From NCBI GenBank assembly GCA_021820485.1, contig JAKADO010000022.1:1-37481 (forward strand): DNA of 37,481 bases, given 5' to 3'. Below are positions 7,625-15,409 of the stretch, piece after piece. A program made the translations under genes and the position numbers. Position 1 is the first letter of the stretch. Each line of letters opens with the position of its first letter. The stretch comes from Bacillota bacterium (GTDB taxonomy: Bacteria; Bacillota; Sulfobacillia; Sulfobacillales; Sulfobacillaceae). Below the pieces are notes generated by a model. It did no database searches, was not told the origin of the DNA, and saw nothing but the letters and a program-made list of their open reading frames with translations.

Positions 7625-9100
7625 CTAAGCGTCAATCTGGGCGCGCTGAAGCTTGCCGCTGAAGTCCACGTAGACTGCCTTCCATTCGGAGAAGAAGTCC
7701 AACGCCGCCGTGCCGGCTTCGCGGTGCCCGTTGCCGGTGCCGCGGGTTCCGCCGAAAGGCAGGTGAATCTCAGCGCCAGTGGTTCCAGCGTTGATGTAGA
7801 CAATCCCGGTCGCCAAGTCGCGAATCGCCTGGAAGACGCGGTTGACATCCTGGGAGAAGATCGAGGATGACAAGCCATAGGTGACGCGGTTGTTAATCTC
7901 TATGGCCTCTTCCAAGCTCTTTACCCGAATCATGGAAAGCACGGGTCCAAAAATCTCCTCCGTGGCAATCCGCATGTCCGGGGTGACCTCGGTGAACAGG
8001 GTGGGCAGGTAGAAGTGGCCGTTGGCCAAACCGGCATCGCTTGCGGGCCGACCGCCGACATTCAGCTTGGCGCCCTCCTGCTGGCCGATTTCCACATAGC
8101 TGTGCACCTTCTGGACCGCCTTCTCATTAATCAAGGGACCGACGTCGGTTTGGCCCTCCAGCCCATGGCCCAGACGCAATTTGGCCATGCGCTCCAGCAA
8201 GCGGTCACGCAGTTGGTCATAGATGCCTTCGTGGACAATGATCCGCGAGCAGGCCGTACAACGCTGTCCCGTGGTGCCGAAGGCGCTCCACAGGATGCCA
8301 TCCACCGCTAGGTCCAAGTTGGCGTCATCCATCACAATGACAGCGTTCTTGCCGCCTAGTTCCAACGAGACGCGCTTCAAGCCCTCGCCCGCCACTTTGG
8401 CCACATGCCGGCCGGTGGCATTGGAACCGGTGAAGGAAATCAGGTTGACGCGCGGATCGGTCAAGAGCGTCTCGCCCACGACCGGGCCATCGCCGAAGAC
8501 CAGGTTGACCACGCCCGCCGGCACCCCGGCCTCCTCGAGAATCTTCACCAGCTCGTAGGCCAGCATGGGCGTCTCGCTGGCAGGCTTGAACACCACCGTG
8601 TTGCCAGCAACCAGCGCCGGGAAGATCTTCCACGTCGGGATGGCCATGGGGAAGTTCCAAGGCGTAATGATCCCCGCCACGCCAATGGAGTCGCGGGTAG
8701 CCATGGCAAACTTGTCCGGCAGTTCCGAGGGTGTGGTGTACCCAAAGCTGCGGCGGCCTTCTCCCGCCATGTAGAAAGCCATGTCAATGCCTTCCTGGAC
8801 GTCTCCGGCCGCCTCGGTGTAGACCTTGCCCATCTCGCGCGTCATCTTCTGCGCCAACTCGTGCTTGCGTTCCTTCAAAATCTGTCCTACGGTAAAAAGA
8901 ATTTCGCCGCGCTTGGGTGCGGGCACCTTGCGCCACTCTTTATAGGCTTCCGCAGCAGCGGCGATCGCCCGTTCCGCATCCTTGACGCTGGAACGCGGAA
9001 CTTCAGCGACGACTTCACCGTTGGCCGGGTCAATATCGGACTCATATTGCCCATTTTCCGGCTCCACCCACTGTCCGCCTATGTAATTCTTTAACTTCAC
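7625..9100 (-). CDS. NAD(P)-dependent semialdehyde dehydrogenase (GabD/DavD-like)
   Basis: A 491-residue aldehyde dehydrogenase, first gene of the glutarate operon. Catalytic residues are visible: Asn149 in ITPWNFP, Glu247 in SLELGGKN and Cys281 in [12 protein letters not shown]. The cofactor region includes FKPASETP and SFTGSNATG. By context it should oxidise glutarate semialdehyde (or succinate semialdehyde) to the dicarboxylate. The family also holds 2-oxoglutarate-semialdehyde and betaine-aldehyde enzymes, so specificity is inferred. The start is GTG at 9100, preceded by AAGGAGGGTTACC; no competing upstream start fits. The aminotransferase begins 29 bases downstream. Confidence 0.92.
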   Translation of the reverse strand: MKLKNYIGGQWVEPENGQYESDIDPANGEVVAEVPRSSVKDAERAIAAAAEAYKEWRKVPAPKRGEILFTVGQILKERKHELAQKMTREMGKVYTEAAGDVQEGIDMAFYMAGEGRRSFGYTTPSELPDKFAMATRDSIGVAGIITPWNFPMAIPTWKIFPALVAGNTVVFKPASETPMLAYELVKILEEAGVPAGVVNLVFGDGPVVGETLLTDPRVNLISFTGSNATGRHVAKVAGEGLKRVSLELGGKNAVIVMDDANLDLAVDGILWSAFGTTGQRCTACSRIIVHEGIYDQLRDRLLERMAKLRLGHGLEGQTDVGPLINEKAVQKVHSYVEIGQQEGAKLNVGGRPASDAGLANGHFYLPTLFTEVTPDMRIATEEIFGPVLSMIRVKSLEEAIEINNRVTYGLSSSIFSQDVNRVFQAIRDLATGIVYINAGTTGAEIHLPFGGTRGTGNGHREAGTAALDFFSEWKAVYVDFSGKLQRAQIDA

Positions 9101-9179
9101 GGTAACCCTCCTTCGGGTGCGGGAGGCACCTGAATATCACAAAATAACTGCCAGCTCTGTACGAGCAGGCCCAAAATCT

Positions 9180-9208
9180 AGTATAACTGGGGATTCGCAA
9201 AATTTCCA
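9180..9208 (-). promoter_or_regulatory. Candidate promoter of the glutarate operon
   Basis: In the gap 9101-9296, minus-strand TATACT (9185-9180) is a good -10 box, with TGGAAA (9208-9203) 17 bases upstream as a poor -35. A start near 9173 would give a 5' leader of about 70 bases. The weak -35 may mean an activator. I see no other structure in this gap apart from the repeat at 9276-9291. Confidence 0.4.
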
Positions 9209-9275
9209 TGCGTGCGAGAACGACTTCCGGGATACTTGTCGAATTTCAGCAATTTCCTAGCATGGACCGCCGCTT

Positions 9276-9291
9276 TGGGAAGTGCTTCCCA
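9276..9291 (-). repeat. Short inverted repeat after galM
   Basis: TGGGAAG-TG-CTTCCCA, a perfect 7-bp palindromic stem starting 5 bases beyond the galM stop. No T-run follows on the minus strand, so it is at best a weak terminator or an mRNA 3'-end structure for the gal operon. Confidence 0.35.
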
Positions 9292-9296
9292 TGGCC

Positions 9297-10232
9297 CTAT
9301 CCACCCTCCGGAGAAACGCCGTATGCATACACCCGCGTTTCCCCGGGATTCAGCCCGGCTACGCCCGTTACAGCATCCGGCAATCCCAGGTTGACGGCGT
9401 TGTGCGTCCACGTGTACGGCTCCACGCAAATGAACGGGCTTTCCGCTGGACGATAGACCACCAGATGGCGAAATGGCTCGTCAGCCCGCCAGCGAAATTG
9501 CAGCGGGAGGACGGGATGGCGCATGATGACCTCGGGCGAAACTCCATCGCGCACCCTGTAACAAGTGTCGGCCACCACATCCCGCGCCGAGCGCCCTTGC
9601 CCAAGCCCTTTCAAGACCAGCGGTTCCGCAAGGAATCGGCCCGTCGGCATGAGGTCCTCTCCCATTTCCCATTCGTCGCCTGAAGGCAGGATCAGGGTCC
9701 AGTCATGCTCCGTCATCGTCCATGTGGTATGAAATCCCACACCAAACGGGATGGCTTTTTGGCCGTCATTTCGGACTGCGACCCGGATCCCGGCCCAGGG
9801 ACCCTCAAGGACATAGCGCACGGTAAGGTGCACTCTCGCCCCAAAATAACGCGCCATGGTCTCATCCGCCGCGGCATCGGTCTCTAACGCCATGCTGTGC
9901 GGAGTCCAGTCAACCACGTCCCAAGGCTGGTTCGCAACAAATCCGTGCAGATGGTTGGGGCCAGCGGTGTCGGTTTTAGGCCAGTGGTAGGTCTCGTTCC
10001 GCCACCGAAACTCTCCGCCCCGGATGCGCCCTGGGGGGAACAGGATGGGTATCCCGTAGAGATACGGCTGGGCAAGCCAGGCTTCGTGAGAAGGCGGAAC
10101 GCGCAGCAATTCTTCGTTGGCGGGACGATAGACCAAGGACGTCATTTGCCCTCCCCAGTCCGGAACCACCGCCATCCGCCAATAATCGTTTTCCACTACC
10201 GATTGGGCCGGAATCCCTCGTGCGTTCGCCAT
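9297..10232 (-). CDS. galM: Aldose 1-epimerase (mutarotase family)
   Basis: A 311-residue protein of the galactose mutarotase fold. Visible blocks: VVPDWGGQMTSLVYR near the start, GIPILFPPGRIRGGEF, the conserved histidine region NHLHGFV, the second half VGFHTTW, and a C-terminal FICVEPYTW with the expected catalytic Glu (family knowledge). It interconverts alpha and beta anomers of galactose or glucose. It is the third gene of galT-galK-galM, 49 bases after galK, with SD GGGGGAGG before ATG 10232. It is somewhat divergent from E. coli GalM, so activity on another aldose is possible, but the operon makes galactose the likely substrate. Confidence 0.85.
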   Translation of the reverse strand: MANARGIPAQSVVENDYWRMAVVPDWGGQMTSLVYRPANEELLRVPPSHEAWLAQPYLYGIPILFPPGRIRGGEFRWRNETYHWPKTDTAGPNHLHGFVANQPWDVVDWTPHSMALETDAAADETMARYFGARVHLTVRYVLEGPWAGIRVAVRNDGQKAIPFGVGFHTTWTMTEHDWTLILPSGDEWEMGEDLMPTGRFLAEPLVLKGLGQGRSARDVVADTCYRVRDGVSPEVIMRHPVLPLQFRWRADEPFRHLVVYRPAESPFICVEPYTWTHNAVNLGLPDAVTGVAGLNPGETRVYAYGVSPEGG

Positions 10233-10281
10233 GTCGCCATCCTCCCCCGATGCTCCATATCAATGTCGCCCCGATACGGTC

Positions 10282-11475
10282 TCATCCACCCCACTCGTCT
10301 CGCGGGATCTCATGCACACCCGCTCCAAGCGCCGTGATGAGAAACGAGGGGGCATAGCCAAAGCGTTGCTGATAAGTTTCGGTTATCCGCCGCTGGAACT
10401 CCTCCACGGCGCCCTCCGCCACCAACGACACGGTGGAACCGCCGAACCCGGCGCCGGTCATGCGGCTCGCGATGCACCCAGGAATGGTCCAGGCGGTTTC
10501 CGCCAATGTGTCCAGTTCGGCGCCGGTCACCTCGAAGTCATCGCGCAGCGACTCATGCGACGCCCGCATCCATTCCCCAAATTGCGACAAGTCCCCGTCT
10601 GAAAGCAAATCCGGCGCCAACCGGGCGCGCTCGTTCTCCCAGACGACATGATGAAGCCGACGCCCCAGCACCGGGTCGGCGATGATTTCCACGGCCGCCG
10701 CATAATCGCTCGGCCGCAGATTCGCCAAATAGGGAAGGTCCCAGCCAGCCCGGCGCAGCGCCCCCAAAATCGCCTCACATTCGCTTCGCCGCGCTGCATA
10801 AGGGGAGTCGACCAAGTGGTGCGGCTTGTTGCTGTTGGTAATCACCAGCGCCACATCCGGCCAGACAGCCGGCACCAGCCGGTGCTCAAGGGAGCCGGCT
10901 GACAAGGACAGCACCTGACCCGGTCGGGCCAGCGCCACCACATATTGGTCCATAATCCCGCAGGGCACTCCCACAAAGCCCGTTTCCGCCTCATGGGCCA
11001 CTTGCGCCGCCTCTTTCTCGGAGAGCGGGACACCGGCAATCCGGCTCAATGCCCAGGCCGTCGCCACTTCCAGCGACGCTGACGAGGACAGCCCAGCTCC
11101 CTGCGGCAAGGTTCCGGTCAAATAGCAATCGGCGCCGGGGACTTCGAAGCCCCGCTCACGCAACGCCCAAATCACCCCAGCGACATAATTCGCAAATCCG
11201 CGCTTCGGGTCATACGACAAGGCGTCCGGGGTGACGGTCACCACCTGGTCCTCGGTCGCTGACGCCACACGCCAGCGCGTGTCCGAACGCTTGCGCACCC
11301 AGCACCAAGTGCCTTCGCGAATGGCGCCCGGGAGCACGTACCCTCCGTTGTAATCGGTATGCTCGCCAATCAAATTCACCCGTCCCGGCGCGAAGAACAC
11401 CCGCACGCTGTCCACATCCCCGGGCGAGAAACGCCAAAACGCCTCACGCGCGGTCCGCATCGCGCTCCCATTCAT
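10282..11475 (-). CDS. galK: Galactokinase
   Basis: A 397-residue GHMP kinase. The galactokinase signature GRVNLIGEHTDYNGG is at residues 31-45, the ATP-binding loop LPQGAGLSSSAS follows, the GIMDQYV block carries the expected catalytic aspartate, and the C-terminal GHMP motif is MTGAGFGGSTVSLV. It phosphorylates alpha-D-galactose at C1. Its ATG (11475) overlaps the galT stop as ATGA, so translation is coupled. N-terminal residues 1-25 are loosely conserved, as usual. Confidence 0.96.
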   Translation of the reverse strand: MNGSAMRTAREAFWRFSPGDVDSVRVFFAPGRVNLIGEHTDYNGGYVLPGAIREGTWCWVRKRSDTRWRVASATEDQVVTVTPDALSYDPKRGFANYVAGVIWALRERGFEVPGADCYLTGTLPQGAGLSSSASLEVATAWALSRIAGVPLSEKEAAQVAHEAETGFVGVPCGIMDQYVVALARPGQVLSLSAGSLEHRLVPAVWPDVALVITNSNKPHHLVDSPYAARRSECEAILGALRRAGWDLPYLANLRPSDYAAAVEIIADPVLGRRLHHVVWENERARLAPDLLSDGDLSQFGEWMRASHESLRDDFEVTGAELDTLAETAWTIPGCIASRMTGAGFGGSTVSLVAEGAVEEFQRRITETYQQRFGYAPSFLITALGAGVHEIPRDEWGG

Positions 11476-12452
11476 CGGCCGCTCTCCTCGCTCTCCGCCT
11501 GCGCAATGGCGCGACGCAAAAGCGGCGCTGTCTCTTCCACTACGAGCGGATTGGCGGCAGCCCCAGCCCCGGTTTCCGAGGATGCCAGGAACTTGATTTT
11601 GTCGGCCGCCCGAAGCGGTGGATAGAATTCCAAATGAAAGTGGTAATAGGCCTCGGTCTCGGGGCGCTGCGGCGGCGTCTGGTGCAAGGCCATCATATAG
11701 GGAAATTCGCGCTGATAGAGGGCGTCCATCCCTCGAGTGACCCGGCTGAGGATGTCCGCCAAGGCCGCCTCGTCCTCGGCATCAAAGCGGCGCAGGTCGA
11801 CCAGATGCCGTTTCGGTCCTATCCAGACCCCGAACGGAAAGTCGGTGAAGTAGGGAATAAAGGCAAGGAACCGATCGTTCTCCGCCACCAGCCGACGCCC
11901 GTCGTCGCGCTCGGCGTCAGTGATGTCGCACAAAAGGCAGTGTCCGGTCGCTAATCCATGCTGTTCCGCCGATTCAATCTCTGAACGAATTTTGATGGGC
12001 AAAAACGGGTAGGCGTAAATCTGACCGTGGGGATGGGCAATGGTCGCCCCCACTTCTCGGCCCCGGTTTTCGAAAATCAGGACGTACTGATGGCGGGGAT
12101 CGGAGGTTAAGTCGGCGTAGCGCGCGCGCCACAGCTGCACTACACGGGTGACGTGCGCTAAAGACAGCCGGGACAAGGCAGCGTCATGATCTGAGGAATA
12201 AAGCACCACCTCGCACTTGCCATAGGCTTCCTGGGCTCTGTAAATTTCCACCGGCGGCTCTCCAACCGGGTTGGGGCTCGGCGACAACACCGGAAAATCA
12301 TTGTCGTAGGACAACACGTCATAATGGTCGGGAACCTTGCCGGATCCGGGACAAAAGGGACAGCTTTCGGCAGGCATGTCCGGACGCACCTGCCGGTTGG
12401 CCGCCACCATCGTCCAATCCCGCAATATGGGGTTGTACCGCAATTCGGCCAT
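11472..12452 (-). CDS. galT: Galactose-1-phosphate uridylyltransferase
   Basis: A 326-residue Leloir enzyme. The start ATG 12452 gives MAELRYNPILRDWTMVAANR, the classical GalT opening, preceded by AAAAGAGGG; upstream in-frame codons back to 12656 are non-homologous. Cys31 and Cys34 (SCPFCPG) are the expected metal pair. The active-site HPH is at 140-142 (AHPHGQIYAYPF), with His142 the nucleotidylated histidine. It swaps UMP between UDP-glucose and galactose-1-phosphate. It is first in the gal operon. No galE is present in the window. The 158 bases between it and the terminator at 12611 must hold its promoter, but I see no convincing -35/-10 pair. Confidence 0.96.
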   Translation of the reverse strand: MAELRYNPILRDWTMVAANRQVRPDMPAESCPFCPGSGKVPDHYDVLSYDNDFPVLSPSPNPVGEPPVEIYRAQEAYGKCEVVLYSSDHDAALSRLSLAHVTRVVQLWRARYADLTSDPRHQYVLIFENRGREVGATIAHPHGQIYAYPFLPIKIRSEIESAEQHGLATGHCLLCDITDAERDDGRRLVAENDRFLAFIPYFTDFPFGVWIGPKRHLVDLRRFDAEDEAALADILSRVTRGMDALYQREFPYMMALHQTPPQRPETEAYYHFHLEFYPPLRAADKIKFLASSETGAGAAANPLVVEETAPLLRRAIAQAESEESGR

Positions 12453-12610
12453 CACTCGTCGCCCTCTTTTCCAATTCTTCTCCCATCTTATCGCTAGGCG
12501 GGCCAAAGACGCCCCACTGGCAGACAATTCAGGTTTCGGCCATTTCTCCGCTGGCCTGACGACGCCCGCTCCGAACGAGTATCGGATGCGCGACCGCGCT
12601 GAATCGGCAC

Positions 12611-12640
12611 AAAAAACGAGCGGAACCCCAGCAGTTCCGC
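12611..12640 (-). terminator. Intrinsic terminator of the paa operon
   Basis: Minus strand GCGGAAC (12640-12634), 7-nt loop, GTTCCGC (12626-12620), then TCG and TTTTTT (12616-12611). It starts 24 bases after the paaD stop and insulates the gal operon. Confidence 0.85.
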
Positions 12641-12664
12641 CCTTCCCATCATGCAAACGAGCCG

Positions 12665-13117
12665 CTAGATTGTCTTCCAGGCCTCAAAGGGCTGATGGCA
12701 GCCCTCGCAGTAGTAGGACGCCCGGCAGAGCGTAGATCCAAACGCGGCTTGACGGCGCGTATCGCTCGAGCCGCAGAGCGGGCAGGGGACGGGAGTGTCC
12801 CCGGTGTGCGGCGGAGCCACCCCGAATTCCTGCAGCTTCCGTCGGCCGTCCTCGCTGATGTCGGTGGTTGACCACGCCATCGTCATGGCAAATTCCACCT
12901 CCGCTGGATGGGGCGCAAGCGCCTCTTCCACGTGCGCACGCATCCAATCCAAGGCAGGGCATCCGATGAAGGTGGGCCGCAGCACAATGCGCACCGTGGG
13001 ATCCACCTCAACAGACACCACCATGCCTAAGTCCACGATGCTGAGTCCGGGGATTTCCGGGTCAGGCACCGTATGAAGCCGTTCCCAGACCTCTTCCGGA
13101 GTCATCGATTGGCTCAT
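12665..13117 (-). CDS. paaD: PaaD-like phenylacetyl-CoA epoxidase assembly protein
   Basis: A 150-residue protein with an N-terminal DUF59/MIP18 domain (MTPEEVWERLHTVPDPEIPG, SIVDLGMV, then RPTFIGCPALDWM) and a C-terminal zinc-ribbon-like part with CPLCGS and YYCEGC. This is the PaaD architecture; such proteins are thought to help mature the Fe centre of the PaaABC(E) oxygenase. It is the last gene of paaABCD. ATG 13117 lies 4 bases after the paaC stop, with GGATGGTGA just upstream as a modest SD. Longer in-frame starts overlap paaC and are non-conserved. Confidence 0.9.
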   Translation of the reverse strand: MSQSMTPEEVWERLHTVPDPEIPGLSIVDLGMVVSVEVDPTVRIVLRPTFIGCPALDWMRAHVEEALAPHPAEVEFAMTMAWSTTDISEDGRRKLQEFGVAPPHTGDTPVPCPLCGSSDTRRQAAFGSTLCRASYYCEGCHQPFEAWKTI

Positions 13118-13121
13118 CGTC

Positions 13122-13895
13122 TCACCATCCTGACGTCGGGGCCACCTGACGGACCTCGCGCATCTCCAGTAAGAGAGCCGCCAGGAACTCCGAATTGTCG
13201 TGGTGCCGCGCCGCACGATCCGCCGCTGGGAGATTCCCGGGCCAGGTCAGCTGCCAGGCGGCAAAGTCCTGACGCACCACCTGCTCAAATGCCGCCCGCA
13301 TCATGCTCGGTGCCAGGGCTGCAACGTCCCAGCTCACCCAGGCCTCATCCCGTCCGCCCCATTCGAACAAGTCTGGGAGTTTTGGCCAGTCTTCGCGAAT
13401 CGCCTCCTCCAAATACTGGCGGCTGGCCGGTCCGCCATACGCCAGCGTTTGCACGAGGCTCTGAAAGTGCGTGAGATGATAGGCGTGTTCGCGGTCCATC
13501 TTTTGCAGGGCTGCCACCAGCGGCGCATACGGAATGCGCTGCAGCGCCTTCCGCCGAATGCCGTCAAACACCTCGTAGCAATAGCGCCGCACCACCCACT
13601 CCGCCCACGATCCGCGGGCAGCGGCTGTCAAGGCGGCATGCCGCCATCCTTGGGGACCGCGCAGGTACACGGCCTCATCGGCGCTGGCTTCGCCCAGGCC
13701 ATGCAGGACTTCATACAATAGTTCCGCGTGTCCCATCTCATCCTGGCTGATGGAGCTCATCGCCAAATCCTCTTCCAAATCCGGCGCCAGGGCAAGCCAC
13801 TCCGATCCGCGATGCCCTATCATCCATTCGTCGTCCGCCATGGGGATGACCAGTGTCTTCAGCGCCGCTGCCTGCTGCGTCGTTGGCTGCATCAT
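13122..13895 (-). CDS. paaC: Phenylacetyl-CoA 1,2-epoxidase subunit PaaC
   Basis: A 257-residue ferritin-like helical protein. Visible PaaC blocks: IPMADDEWMIGHRGSEWLA, SISQDEMGHAELLYEVL and MDREHAYHLTHFQSLV. PaaC is the structural, non-catalytic partner of PaaA in the epoxidase that converts phenylacetyl-CoA to its ring-1,2-epoxide. The start is ATG 13895 with SD AAGGAGGGG seven bases away; it overlaps the paaB stop (ATGA). A second ATG follows immediately, making the first residues Met-Met. Confidence 0.92.
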   Translation of the reverse strand: MMQPTTQQAAALKTLVIPMADDEWMIGHRGSEWLALAPDLEEDLAMSSISQDEMGHAELLYEVLHGLGEASADEAVYLRGPQGWRHAALTAAARGSWAEWVVRRYCYEVFDGIRRKALQRIPYAPLVAALQKMDREHAYHLTHFQSLVQTLAYGGPASRQYLEEAIREDWPKLPDLFEWGGRDEAWVSWDVAALAPSMMRAAFEQVVRQDFAAWQLTWPGNLPAADRAARHHDNSEFLAALLLEMREVRQVAPTSGW

Positions 13896-14245
13896 GACCG
13901 CCCCTCCTTCTTGGCCGCCATTTCCTCCGCGACCTGTTCGATGGTCTGTGCTTCCGCCTTGAACCGCTTCCACAAGGGGGCGTTGTCATACCCGCCCGGC
14001 AGACGGTAGGTTTTTTCCTCCGGCGCCACGGGAAGCACCTCCGGGTACTCACGCGCCCGCGTAATGGCGCTCTCCGGCACCACCCAGACGTCATACGCGG
14101 CCTCGCGGCGAAAATAGGCTTCGCGCGCCATCTGCAACGCCATCTCGGGAGAACTGGCGCGCACGCTGCCTACATGCGTCGGAAAGCTGAGGGCCTCCCG
14201 CTGAGCGAAAACCTCATAAACCGGCGTATCCCGCGGAAATTCCAT
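13892..14245 (-). CDS. paaB: Phenylacetyl-CoA 1,2-epoxidase subunit PaaB
   Basis: A 117-residue protein starting MEFPRDTPVYEVFAQREAL, close to the usual PaaB opening; the region HVGSVRASSPEMALQMARE and YDVWVVPESAI also fit. PaaB bridges PaaAC dimers in the complex. SD AAAGGAGG precedes ATG 14245. The gene starts 32 bases inside the paaA reading frame and its stop overlaps paaC, so the whole operon is tightly coupled. The C-terminal extension (KRFKAEAQTIEQVAEEMAAKK) is charged and helical. Confidence 0.92.
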   Translation of the reverse strand: MEFPRDTPVYEVFAQREALSFPTHVGSVRASSPEMALQMAREAYFRREAAYDVWVVPESAITRAREYPEVLPVAPEEKTYRLPGGYDNAPLWKRFKAEAQTIEQVAEEMAAKKEGRS

Positions 14246-15185
14246 GGTCTGCCTCCTTTGCGAAGTGTCGCGCCGCCTGGAGGCTCGCCTCGCGCGCCCA
14301 GCGCAGCCCATCGTGCGCCTCCCGCCGCAAGCCCAGCCGATCGGCCGACCTCGGTCCCGCATTGTGATGCACCACATAGGAAAACCAGTCCCAATCGGGA
14401 TCGGTATAGGACCACTGTCCAGTGGCCGGATCCTGCTTCAAAGCGGGGTCAGGAATGCTGACGCCCAACGCCTGAATGCGCGGGGCATAGCGGTTGATGA
14501 ATTTCTGCCGCAATTCCTCGTTGGTCATGGTGCGGATGCGGTAGTCGAGCATGCGGCGCGACGAGGCTCCCATTTCGCGGGGACCAAAGAAAAACATCAT
14601 GGCCGGCCACCAACGGTCGATGGCCCCCTGCAGCATGGCCTTCTGCGCCGGGGTACCGGCGGCCAGCGCCAAGACCACGGATTCCCCATGCTGCATGTGA
14701 AAGCTTTCTTCGGCGACAATCCGCTTCAGCATCCGCCCATAGGGCGCATACGAGCTCCCCAGCAGCATAGCTTGGGTAATGATGGCTCCGCCATCCACCA
14801 GAAAGCCAATCACTCCTGCGTCCGCCCAGGTCGGCGCCTCGAGGTGAAAGACATTGTGAAACTTCACGCGACCGTCCAGCACATCATCCATCAAGTCTTC
14901 ACGTCCGCGGCCATACGGCTGGCTCAAGTCCTCGGCCAAGCGGAGCAGCATCTGACCGTGCCCGATCTCATCTTGAATCTTGGCGTTCAAGGCGAGTTTG
15001 CGCCGAATGGTCGGCGCCTTCATTACCCACTCCCTCTCGGGATAGGCCCCCATTACTTCACTGATGCCGTGCATATGAATTTGCTTAATGAGGAGATTGC
15101 GGTACTCATCCGGCATCCAGTCCATCACTTCCACCTTTTCACCGGATTGGACGCGCGCCATAAAAGCCTCTTCGCGGGATTGCAA
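14214..15185 (-). CDS. paaA: Phenylacetyl-CoA 1,2-epoxidase catalytic subunit PaaA
   Basis: The catalytic di-iron subunit, 323 residues from the chosen start. Ferritin-like EXXH pairs are visible: IQDEIGHG (Glu73-His76) and AEESFHMQHGE (Glu160-His163). DWMPDEYRNLLIKQI and APTIRRKLALNAKIQDE match PaaA closely. No ATG fits well: the N-terminal SREEAFMARVQSGEKVEVMDW aligns without gaps to the E. coli PaaA start, so translation must begin before the ATG at 15161. TTG 15185 is preceded by TTGGAGGGATGTT and is my choice; a CTG at 15188 or TTG 15206 are alternatives. The C-terminus is a little longer than in E. coli and overlaps paaB. Confidence 0.9.
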   Translation of the reverse strand: MQSREEAFMARVQSGEKVEVMDWMPDEYRNLLIKQIHMHGISEVMGAYPEREWVMKAPTIRRKLALNAKIQDEIGHGQMLLRLAEDLSQPYGRGREDLMDDVLDGRVKFHNVFHLEAPTWADAGVIGFLVDGGAIITQAMLLGSSYAPYGRMLKRIVAEESFHMQHGESVVLALAAGTPAQKAMLQGAIDRWWPAMMFFFGPREMGASSRRMLDYRIRTMTNEELRQKFINRYAPRIQALGVSIPDPALKQDPATGQWSYTDPDWDWFSYVVHHNAGPRSADRLGLRREAHDGLRWAREASLQAARHFAKEADHGISAGYAGL

Positions 15186-15234
15186 CAGAACATCCCTCCA
15201 ATTCAAGCAAATGCTTGCTTGCTTTTATCTTCAT
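15139..15234 (-). CDS. 31-codon upstream ORF overlapping the paaA start
   Basis: ATG 15234 has the best SD of the region (AAAGGAGGTTTC) and opens a 31-codon frame (MKIKASKHLLELEGCS...) that runs across the paaA start in another frame and ends at 15139. It has no known homologue that I recognise. It may be a leader that delivers ribosomes to paaA or competes with it, or the relic of a shifted paaA start. Translation is suggested only by the SD. Confidence 0.4.
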   Translation of the reverse strand: MKIKASKHLLELEGCSVAIPRRGFYGARPIR

Positions 15235-15264
15235 GAAACCTCCTTTGACGAAGAAATGCAAGAG

Positions 15265-15298
15265 AAAAAACGCTGGCGCAAACCGCAATTGTTGCGCC
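15265..15298 (-). terminator. Intrinsic terminator/attenuator in the paa leader
   Basis: Minus strand GGCGCAA (15298-15292), 10-nt loop, TTGCGCC (15281-15275), then AGCG and TTTTTT (15270-15265). It ends only about 20 bases before the SD of the paaA upstream ORF, leaving no room for a promoter in between, so paa transcripts must pass through it. Confidence 0.7.
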
Positions 15299-15307
15299 GC
15301 CATCGAC

Positions 15308-15355
15308 GGATGCGCATCCCTGGGGAGGGTGCCCTCCGGGCGCATGCCATGCGCC
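15308..15355. repeat. Three adjacent palindromes upstream of paa
   Basis: GGATGCGCATCC (15308-15319, perfect palindrome), GGAGGG-TG-CCCTCC (15324-15337) and GGCGCATG-C-CATGCGCC (15339-15355) follow one another. The last two have the size of operator sites. They do not match the PaaR palindrome I know from other bacteria (core AACG..CGTT), so any binding protein is unknown. Confidence 0.55.
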
Positions 15356-15371
15356 TCCCATGACGCGCGAA

Positions 15372-15391
15372 AGCCGGCCCGAAGGCCGGCT
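15372..15391 (-). terminator. UUCG-capped hairpin after the isochorismatase gene
   Basis: Minus strand AGCCGGCC-TTCG-GGCCGGCT, an 8-bp perfect stem with a C(UUCG)G tetraloop, 18 bases beyond the stop at 15410. Only TTTCG follows, so termination may be partial; the next hairpin (15265-15298) has the proper T-run. Confidence 0.6.
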
Positions 15392-15409
15392 CCCCGACGG
15401 TGCGGGCGG

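Noticed and set aside
12453-12656. N-terminal extension of galT
   Set aside because: The extra 68 residues run through the paa terminator and have no homology; the classical GalT start is at 12452 with an SD.
14244-15236. 330-codon open frame on the + strand
   Set aside because: Antisense to paaA, which has clear di-iron motifs.
15339-15355. PaaR operator
   Set aside because: The palindrome core GCATG-C-CATGC does not match the AACG..CGTT type of known PaaR sites.
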